Notes under the pieces: model-generated
Seen by the model: only the letters and a program-made list of their open reading frames with translations
Databases searched by the model: none
What the model was told of the DNA's origin: nothing
Part shown: positions 52,432-59,284 of the stretch, piece after piece
Numbering within the stretch: position 1 is the stretch's first letter
Layout: every line of letters begins with the position of its first letter
Translations under genes and position numbers: made by a program
NCBI GenBank assembly: GCA_027943245.1
Contig: JANDJZ010000393.1
Coordinates: 1-59,284 of the forward strand
Direction: 5' to 3'
DNA from: Acanthamoeba sp. SK_2022b
Lineage: Eukaryota > Discosea > Longamoebia > Acanthamoebidae
Length of the DNA stretch: 59,284 nt

Positions 52432-53890
52432 GATTCCTCACCTCCTCTTTGTCTCTGACCCTGCGGGCGTGCATGCATGCAGTGGATTGATGGTAGTGTT
52501 TGAGAGGAGGCAGCTCTCTGTCGGCGACGCTTGAGCACAAGGTGTGCACGGCTTGGAGCCAGTCTTATTCACGCACATGATGACTGGACGGTTTTTACAA
52601 GGATCTAAGATGCCTCTGCACTGGTGGAAAATAGACTTGGGGGAAATCAGTAAGAAAACTACGTGCTTACTTTTCCCTCATGTTTGACAAAAACTTTCTT
52701 TTTTTTCACTCAAACTTAATTTCAGCCAGGTTACTACGAAAATTCACTCAAAATGTCCTGTGTCCTGAAAAGTTGCTATAGGCTACGAATTTTCGTGGCA
52801 ACCTGGCTGAAAAAAGGCTTAATATAAATCATACTGTCACATATCAGCACCAAAAGCTTTGTCTACAAACACAAGCTCTCTCAGATTAATTTTTCAGCTT
52901 TCTTCTATCAAATCTCAGTCCAAAAACTGAAGAAAAAGGCAGGGTTAAGTCTAATAAGTCCAGGTATGTTCTAGTGCTAATAAATCCTTGACAACACAGC
53001 TCTAGAGAGACCACAGGACATGGTTGTAGGGTGTGCTTGATTGTTTCTTCATCTATTTCACACTGTGTGGATGTCATGTCAGAGGCTACAGCATGCAATA
53101 GTAGTTGTCTGACTTTTTGTCAGAATTGTTCAAAAAATTCAGCAGAAATAATTATATTTTACGGTTGCGGGATTGTTGCTCAACACTAAACAAATACATA
53201 CTTGTAGTAGAGCATGAGCTCTTCAAAATGAGCCAATGTAGAGCTTCAGAAACTCAGCCATTGAGGAGAAAAATTGAAAACAATGTTTGCATAGCTGATA
53301 GCGTCCATATACAATCTTCTGTGAGCTTTGCAATGTGGTAATAATGCTGCTTTCTCATTGGCTGTCCCATTTTTACTGATTTTTCCTATTGGCTAGCCAG
53401 TATTTTGCATTTTTCTCTGTTCGGCCCCTTCCTATCTCCTTCTTACTTCTATCATAAAACTCACAATATTCTGCTCTATCTTTTGATATGCATTACGCCT
53501 GGTCTTGATAAACCTGTTTCCTAACACCATCAGTTCATCTATCTTCCCCTTTCCCTCTCTGTATTTTTTTTGGTGTTCATTTTATCATCATGCAAATTTC
53601 TTGCTACACCCATGCCCACACTTCTTGAACAACCACTCAAGTTTCTGCATATCACCACACACAGCAAACCAAACAAACCTTCAAAGACATATACCTACCA
53701 CTTGACTTGTGTATGTTTGTTTGTGTCTTGTATGCATATGTTTGTGTGTCTGTCTTGATGCTCATCTTGGTGATCAATGAACAATAATGCCAAATGTTGC
53801 GTACTTCTCCTCACTTTGGTGACCAGCAATGCCTGGCTTATGTGTTCAAGTTTATAAATAAATTATTAATCGAATATTTATTAATGGCTT
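52432..53890. other. AT-rich, gene-poor start of the subtelomere
   Basis: About 1.45 kb whose composition switches abruptly from GC-rich genes to A/T-rich sequence. No ORF of protein character, no splice-rich pattern and no RNA gene were recognised. It contains the inverted repeat at 52720-52813. At about 53890 the sequence switches back to GC-rich. The boundaries look like a block inserted or fused from another source. Confidence 0.5.
52720..52813. repeat. Imperfect 26-bp inverted repeat (fold-back)
   Basis: The left arm begins tttcagccaggttact (52720-52745). The right arm ends ggcaacctggctgaaa (52787-52812). The arms are reverse complements with two mismatches around a 41-bp spacer. This looks like a small fold-back or MITE-like element. 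No target-site duplication was confirmed. Confidence 0.65.
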
Positions 53891-54050
53891 TTAATTTGCA
53901 GCCGTGGGTGTTTGCTGTGCGCACGGCCCAATGGGTTCACACGCACAACAGTAGTGGCACCCAACGCTGGTTGTGGTGCTCGGACAATAGGCCTCACGCG
54001 GCCACCGTCGGCATCTCGATCCTGCCTCGACTCGACAGCCAGTATGGCTG

Positions 54051-54781
54051 GTGTGCTATTGGAAGAATGGGCAGCTGTGCGCGGGCTATGGTGCCGATAC
54101 ATGGCGCAGCAGCTGGGGGCGCCTGCCTTTGCGCGGTACAGCGCTCCATGACGACCTGTTTTCGTCACCCCTTGCCGTCTTTGGACCAACGAGCTGGCAC
54201 TGGATGGGCGAGATGGCCCACGGCAAGCCGCACGGGCGCGGCATCATCTACAGCGTGTGCCTCGGCGTGCGCGGCCAGGTAAAATGCGTTGGCCAGTGGC
54301 GCAACGGAGCGCTCGTCGATGGAACTGCCACGACGGCGACGGGCCATACCTACTCGGGCCAGTTTCAAGACGGCCTCTTTCACGGCAAAGGCAGGCTCGT
54401 GCTAAGGTCAGGCCTCTCTTACGATGGAGAGTGGATTTGTGGCCAGCCATGTGGCCAGGGCGTGCTCGACGCCACGCGTGTCATCAGTGGCACCGATTTG
54501 CCACACAGCGACACCGCACCGCAAGACAGCTGCTGGAATATGGCGGGCCGCTACGACGGCGAGTGGTGCAGGGGCGTGCGGCACGGGACCGGCACGCATT
54601 CGTGGCCAGATGGTAAAGATACATGGGGACATGGTCCCGTGACTTGCCGCATGGCCAGGGCACTCATGTTGGTGCTGATGGCCTTGCCTGGGACGGTACC
54701 TGGAACGCAGGCGTGCGACACGGCCACGGCATTCAAGACGACAACGGGCGAGACGATCGGTCTGGGTTGGTGGGTAGGTGA
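54051..54781 (+). pseudogene. F-box/MORN-repeat-like reading frame, frameshifted, virus-like
   Basis: This intronless GC-rich frame contains MORN repeats: YSGQFQDGLFHGKGRLVL, YDGEWICGQPCGQG, YDGEWCRGVRHGTGTHSW. The preceding segment (WRSSWGRL, then WHWMGEMAHGKPHGRG) resembles the region after an F-box in giant-virus proteins. At about 54611-54617 the frame breaks. The next repeats (MGTWSRDLPHGQGTHV and WDGTWNAGVRHGHG) continue in another frame to a stop at 54781. The loss of one A in an AAA run would explain it. F-box/MORN proteins of this style are abundant in pandoraviruses that infect Acanthamoeba; a viral source is inference. No clear ATG/5' end is assigned; the start given is the in-frame methionine-like point. 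Confidence 0.6.
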
Positions 54782-55424
54782 CACTCGCATGTCGCATTCC
54801 GTCTATCGTCACCACAAGCGCACGGCCAAATTGCGCTGCGGGGCGTCTTGCTACATCCGTGAGGTGGGACACACGTTGGCCAGCGCCTTGGGCAATGTAT
54901 GGTGGCGCGCCAAGCGTGGCCTCCCCATAATAAACAATTGACATGTGCGCTACTACAGCGTCGAGAAATGCCCAGCTAGACTTTGCAGCACGGCCTACCA
55001 GCATGACAGTGTTGCTCAATATCGCCAGCACAACAGATTCGATCATTGTCTCATTTTGTTTAATGGCGGGCACGAGCCTGAGGAGCCGGCGGATGGAGCG
55101 ATTAGCAGCACATTAATATGGCCGGCGGGGGCGATGACCGCTGCAGCACGGCATCCCTTTCTTCCATACTGGCGTGTTTGCATCTGTGTCGATTGGCGCC
55201 CTTGCTCTGAAACCTTCCTCGAGCCTACAGAAACTTGGTTGAGCTCGCCGCGTGGTGGGCGGTGTAGTCATACATATACGGCTAGCAACAGCAACAGCAA
55301 CATACAGAAACAAGACAATGACTCGCAATGACAAGCTTGCACCTGAGCAGCACACCGCCATTGTTTTTGTTTGCCTACACAACATGCATGTGTTGAATCT
55401 CATGCTGTAGGCACACTAGACCTT
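54782..55424. other. Spacer between MORN-like frame and GTPase fragment
   Basis: About 640 bp with no supported gene. A long minus-strand open stretch (54408-55073) is antisense to the MORN frame and lacks domain character. A CAG/CAA repeat (gcaacagcaacagcaac, at about 55285-55301) is present. Confidence 0.35.
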
Positions 55425-55706
55425 TCACTGCAGAGAGCACTTGTCGCCGGCCTGCTTCTTCTGCTCCTGCTGCTTCTTCCCCTTCCTGCCAGCGCTGTCG
55501 TGGGTCAGGAGGCCGGCGCCCCTGAGGAGAGGCACCTTGACCGCCAGACACAAAATCTTGGACACGTTGTAGGATGTCTTGGCCGAGCACTCGACGTAGG
55601 CCACCAGCCCCAGCGCCTTGGCCAGCTCGACTCCCGCGCCAACGGGGATGAGCGACGACGCGTCTTTGGTCTCTCGCAGGTCGGCCTTGGTGCCCACGAG
55701 GACGAT
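55425..55706 (-). pseudogene. Rho-family GTPase, isolated last exon with CAAX box
   Basis: The frame reads IVLVGTKADLRE (the G4 TKAD guanine-specificity motif), then GVELAKALGLVAYVECSAKT (G5 SAK), a Lys-rich tail and a terminal CSLQ, a prenylation CAAX motif. An acceptor (gatgcag|ATCGTC) marks the exon start at 55706. The upstream exons that should encode the P-loop and switch regions are absent. Beyond the acceptor lies unrelated sequence. It therefore appears to be a gene truncated by rearrangement, or a duplicated fragment; function is unlikely. Confidence 0.7.
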
Positions 55707-55717
55707 CTGCATCGTGG

Positions 55718-56226
55718 GTGGGCCAGGTTGTCAGCATAAGCGCTCAGGCCACACCGACCACGCTCGCTTCGGGCATACAGGTGGGGGCGAACCTGCTTGA
55801 CAACCTTAGTGTGACCGCGACAGCGCTCAACGGGCTCTTCTCGGCTGGACCCAGCACCTTTGACGGCGTGCAATATGGCGTGCCGTTTAACAGGATCTAC
55901 GCGGCCAGCGCTAGCGTGCGCATTGGCAGCCAGATCTCGGTAGGGCTCGGCCTCACCGAGGCGCCGGTCGAACTACAGTTGGTTGTGAGCACGCCAGGCT
56001 TGGTCACGGCCATAGTGGACAGCGACACGCTTCCCACACTCGTCGTGCTTGGCTTGGTGTCGGCCAGCGTGGGCAGTGCCACATTGCGTGTTGTCAAGGT
56101 GCTGAGGCTCACAGCCGGATGCAGCTCATTAACCGCACTGGCGGCATCGTGGATTTGGAGATTGACACGGCCACAGGCATCAATTCTACCAACCTGAGCG
56201 TCATTCTCCTGGTGCCGACCCAGTGA
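55718..56226 (+). pseudogene. Beta-rich, GC-rich unknown reading frame with frameshift
   Basis: The frame reads GQVVSISAQATPTTLASGI, NLLDNLSVTATALNGLFS, YGVPFNRIYAASASVRIG and VVSTPGLVTAIVDSDTLP, a regular alternation of small polar and aliphatic residues typical of beta-sandwich or capsid/adhesin-like proteins. There is no ATG at its start. At about 56090 the frame is lost, and a compatible tail (MQLINRTGGIVDLEI, then STNLSVILLVPTQ) continues in another frame to a TGA at 56224-56226. No family was recognised. With the MORN frame it looks like the decayed remnant of a foreign GC-rich insert. Confidence 0.45.
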
Positions 56227-56902
56227 GCCCAGGTGCTGCAATTGCAGTGCCTGGGGCAACGCCTGAACGCGAGCCAAATAACAATTGCCCCAGCTGTCGG
56301 CTGTACTCCATACTACCATGTTTTTTAACGATTGTCGTTGCATAGGCGTTTGGCCAACGCAAAGGCGACAAATACAAAGCGCACTAACGCAGTCGTGGTT
56401 TGCTGTTCTTTTGCTGTATACTACCCGGCATGGATCAGCAAGGCCAACCAGCCATACTCAAGGCCACCAACCAACCACAGCCATGATCGAGCGCGCTACG
56501 GGCGTGTGCCTCTCCGAGGGCAATGGCGCGCTTGCCGACACGGTGGCTGCACTGTTTCTTGCCATGTTGGGATCGTTTGAGACCTTGTGCAAACTCCTCT
56601 TGTCGTGTGCGTTGTACGATTCCTTGGGGTTGCCTGGCCTGGGCCCAGAGACACACAGCTGCCGTCCCTGATTAAGGCGGCATCACTCACAATGCATCAT
56701 GCTCCCCCCCACCATCCCCCTCCCTACCCTATACCCCCCCATGTGTCTCTCTTCCCTGCCAGTAACCCCTAGCAACTACTTCTGATCCTGAGAATGACGT
56801 CTTGCTTACATCCCCCCCTTGGGGGGTAATGTAACCAAAACATCATCAGCTGTTTCGATTGGGCAATTATAATAATTTTACGAATTTTGTTTTTGCCATT
56901 TT
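56227..56902. other. Spacer with C-rich and hairpin sequence
   Basis: About 680 bp. It contains C-rich runs at about 56705-56745 and a short palindrome ccccccttgggggg (about 56813-56826). One open stretch (ERATGVCLSEGNGALADTV) shows no recognisable domain. No gene is supported. Confidence 0.35.
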
Positions 56903-57692
56903 GTGGACACATGGCCTGAGACTTTCCAATTAAGGTTGAAAATTAATTCAAGAAGAAATTTCTTTTACATAACAATTTCACCGTCACGAAGCTCCGCCCC
57001 AACCATCAATTCTCTGGAAGCCTTAAATAATATAATAAACAACAAGGACGACTTATTTCCCTTAAGCAAGCGCCAGCTTGAACTTACTGCGAGAGCCAGG
57101 AGCCTACTCAGTGACTTGGCCTCAGAGAAGGATCCTTCTGGGGCGTTGTTCAAGTACAAAAGCGAGGTGCAGCCCCACTTTTCCAGGGCACAAGAAAGGT
57201 TCATCGCCACGAAGAAGAAGAACTTCACCACCGCAGCGAAGAAGGACCTCCAAGAGGCTGCACGGAGCTATTATGATTTCTTCAAGAAACTCGATGAGCT
57301 CCAGTTTAAGTCCGACAAGCTCAAGGACGCCCGGGTGGAGAGGATGATAACTTGCTTCGCGCTGACAAGTTACAATGTAGCTCTACAAGCCGCCACTTCA
57401 TTCACAGATGAGTACCCTGAGCACAAGCGATCTATGGCACTTGATCCCTCCACTCACTCTGTTGTGCAAGTTGTTCATCTTGGGCTCACCTCGCTTCACT
57501 TTTCTTAACCCACCACAGCCATGGATGATCAAGGCAGACATCCTCAAGGAGAAGGGGAGAATGGACAAGGCCAGGGAGGCCTACCGTACGGCGCACGAGC
57601 GATTCTACACTCTCCACTCCTCCGACCAAAACAACAAGAAAATCGGGGCCAAGCTCACCATGCCCAAGCTCATCAAAGCGTTTGGCCCATAA
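56903..57692 (+). CDS. Helical (TPR-like) protein of unknown function, possibly joined to the HNH-like part
   Basis: Helical coding sequence reads SKRQLELTARARSLLSDLAS, SYYDFFKKLDELQFKSDKL and ALTSYNVALQAATSFTDEYP. An acceptor (acccaccacag, about 57520) leads into WMIKADILKEKGRMDKAREA and LTMPKLIKAFG, which looks like one or two TPR repeats. The first frame opens without an ATG, so the 5' end is unresolved. The stop at 57690-57692 overlaps by a few bases the start of the HNH-like frame, one base out of phase. The two may be one gene broken by a one-base change or separated by an unrecognised intron. Function unknown. Confidence 0.45.
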
Positions 57693-58213
57693 GGACATCA
57701 TCCTGCACGGCGAGTCGGTCGTAGAGTTTGCCAACACCTGGGCCGAGGAGCCAATCGACGAGGAAGATCTTTGCGACCTGTGGTGGCGCCAGGACGGCTC
57801 ATGTGCGCTGTTGGGCCGACGCATGACCACGGCGATCAACGATCCCGACACGGGCTCCATCGACCGCAAGGACTCAAGGCTAGGCTACATACCCGGCAAC
57901 GTACAGTGGGTGTGCGCGTGGGTCAACTACATGAAGAGCTCGATGCTGGAGGCGCTCTTCTTTGCGTGCTGCAAGGAGCTCAACAAGCAACAACCTGCAT
58001 GGAGCAAGCGAAAGGTATGCATGCCAGTTGGGTCATCAGTTCAGTTCAGTTGTGAGCGCGCGCAAGAGAGAGGGGCTTACTTGTGGTTTCGTTGTCGATG
58101 TGCAGATAGAAGCTCTGGAGGAGGAAGTCAGGTCGCTGAAGAAGAGCCAATGCATCAAGCCTGCACAAGAGGCGGAGAAGGGGAAGGAGAAGGAGAAAGA
58201 TGCAGAGACTTGA
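57691..58213 (+). CDS. HNH/endonuclease VII-like protein, giant-virus-like
   Basis: Two exons (to 58014, and 58106-58213). The first carries EEDLCDLWWRQDGSCALLGR, then SIDRKDSRLGYIPGNVQWVC and WVNYMKSSM. The SIDRxDSxxGYxxGNVQWV signature with a CAxxG element is the core of a nuclease-like domain common in giant viruses and phage (recombination endonuclease VII/HNH-like). The second exon adds a coiled-coil tail (IEALEEEVRSLKKSQC) and a Lys/Glu end. The splice is clean (AAG|gtatgc and gtgcag|ATA). It has no ATG of its own, so it may continue from the TPR-like frame upstream. Catalytic competence cannot be judged. Confidence 0.55.
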
Positions 58214-58341
58214 GGCCTCAGCAGATGATCCATGTGTGCACTGCAGTGAACGCGCTGTGCTTGATCCTGTGTTTGAGAGTTGTCAGTCAATCTTGAATTG
58301 CATTGAATGTACATGACGAGCTGAGCGCCAGGGCAGCTGCT

Positions 58342-58660
58342 CTAGGGCCGCGTCTTGGTGGCCAGGTTGGGGAACGTCTTCTTGATCTCCATGAGCATGT
58401 GTTGGCTCACCTGGTTGGTGCTGTCGATGCCCAGCTGCTTGAGGTGCTTGCACGACCTGAAATGCATGTCCCCACTCTGGTGGTGAGCCCAACGCCTCCA
58501 GAGCAAGCATCAGCATGGGGCAGCGCACATACCAGGCGAGGTGCAGGACCGACATGTCAGAGATCTGGCAGCAGCCGTTGAGGGAGATGGTCTGCAGGAG
58601 GGGGCAGTGGGTGGCCACCTTCATCACCGACGCATCGGTGACCTTGTAGGTTCTGCAGTG
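58342..58660 (-). pseudogene. Cys-containing LRR (F-box/AMN1-like) protein, last exons only
   Basis: Exon 58533-58660 reads CRTYKVTDASVMKVATHCP and LLQTISLNGCCQISDMSVLH. It splices (TG|gtatgt and ttcag|G) to exon 58342-58456, SCKHLKQLGIDSTNQVSQH and KKTFPNLATKTRP, then TAG. Phase is correct. The repeats are of the cysteine-containing LRR type found in FBXL and AMN1 proteins. A further exon end (CWKVTNV|gtaagc near 58784) is visible upstream. The rest of the gene is missing toward the telomere, so it looks truncated by the chromosome end. Confidence 0.65.
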
Positions 58661-58860
58661 CTGTACAATGGCAAGCGATCCTCATCATGCCTGTACCGAT
58701 GAAGACGCGACGTGTGGGCGTCAGCAACGAGCACGGGGGCGTGTGCGTGCGGGAGGTTGAGCAAAGAAGGCTTACCTACGTTGGTAACCTTCCAGCAGCG
58801 AGAAGGTAAGAGAAACCATCAAATCTGCTTTTCATTTCGATTGATGTTGGTAACATAAGT

Positions 58861-58989
58861 GTGGTAACAGAAGTGCTCAATGACGAGGACAAGGTGTACA
58901 AGAAGCTCATCCATCTCTTCACCAAGCTCACCCACTTGTCTCACTTCGTGCAAGGACGGGAGAAAGACAACTTCACGAAGCGCACCCAA
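58861..58989 (+). pseudogene. Coding-like fragment cut by the telomere
   Basis: The 43 codons before the telomere read like a helical protein segment (NDEDKVYKKLIHLFTKLTHL, then VQGREKDNFTKRTQ). At 58990 the sequence changes directly to TTAGGG repeats in the same open frame. There is no stop and no transition sequence. The interpretation is a gene broken here and capped by telomere addition. No family was recognised. Confidence 0.5.
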
Positions 58990-59140
58990 GTTAGGGTTAG
59001 GGTTAGGGTTAGGGTTAGGGTTAGGGTTAGGGTTAGGGTTAGGTTTAGGGTTAGGGTTAGGGTTAGGGTTAGGGTTAGGGTTAGGGTTAGGGTTAGGGTT
59101 AGGGTTAGGGTTAGGGTTAGGGTTAGGGTTAGGGTTAGGG

Positions 59141-59181
<41 letters not shown>

Positions 59182-59284
59182 GGTTAGGGTTAGGGTTAGG
59201 GTTAGGGTTAGGGTTAGGGTTAGGGTTAGGGTTAGGGTTAGGGTTAGGGTTAGGGGTTAGGTTAGGGTTAGGGTTAGGGTTAGG
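58990..59284 (+). repeat. Telomere, TTAGGG repeats
   Basis: About 295 bp of TTAGGG on the + strand running to the window edge, so this is the right end of the chromosome with the G-rich strand pointing outward. A few variants interrupt the array: TTAGG then TTTAGGG near 59041, TTTAGGG near 59158, and TTAGGGG then TTAGG near 59250. The array is presumably longer in the cell. Confidence 0.97.

Noticed and set aside
54408..55073. 221-residue minus-strand frame over the MORN region
   Set aside because: No domain character; it is opposite a frame with clear MORN repeats.
58861..59260. Long open frames in the telomere reading VRVRV or GLGLG
   Set aside because: They are translations of TTAGGG repeats with no coding meaning.

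Overview
This is a nuclear chromosome end from a GC-rich, intron-dense eukaryote. Gene content, short GT-AG introns, compact spacing and TTAGGG telomeric repeats all suggest an Acanthamoeba-type amoeba; that assignment is inference, because the sequence carries no species marker such as rRNA. No tRNA, rRNA, CRISPR array or prokaryotic operon was seen. Coordinates 1 to about 52.4 kb are a gene-rich arm. From about 52.4 kb to the end is a gene-poor mosaic subtelomere capped by about 295 bp of TTAGGG repeats. Exon models were built by hand from splice sites and reading phase; for ten multi-exon genes (UBAC1, DHX15, AP3B, M28 peptidase, peroxiredoxin, two secreted proteins, MYBBP1A/POL5, SLC25, P450) the exon lengths sum exactly to an open frame. 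|| Layout: KHDC4-like splicing factor (-, runs off the left edge), UBAC1-like ubiquitin adaptor (+), THO1/MOS11-like mRNA export factor (-), ribosomal protein eL28 (+), a zinc-finger protein joined by a short intron to a decayed DDE transposase (-), a 145-bp tandem duplication, DHX15/PRP43 helicase (+), AP-3 beta (+), secreted M28 aminopeptidase (-), peroxiredoxin Q-like (+), a small secreted protein (+), an HMG-box protein (-), a larger secreted protein (+), an MFSD8/CLN7-like transporter (-), MYBBP1A/POL5 (-), class II CPD photolyase (-), an ankyrin-RapGAP protein (-), a mitochondrial SLC25 carrier (+), a large calpain with six C-terminal C2-like repeats (+) and a cytochrome P450 (+). || The arm is mostly housekeeping: RNA processing and ribosome biogenesis (KHDC4, THO1, eL28, PRP43, POL5) and endolysosomal traffic (AP-3, CLN7-like, secreted peptidase). 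Several intergenic gaps are only 100-400 bp, in divergent or convergent pairs. || The subtelomere is the most unusual part. It holds an intronless F-box/MORN-like reading frame and a beta-rich reading frame, each broken by an apparent one-base frameshift. Between them lies a lone Rho-type GTPase last exon that still encodes a CAAX box. Further out are a TPR-like/HNH endonuclease-like gene resembling giant-virus nucleases, and the last exons of an LRR gene. Finally there is a reading frame that runs straight into telomere repeats, suggesting a chromosome break healed by telomere addition.
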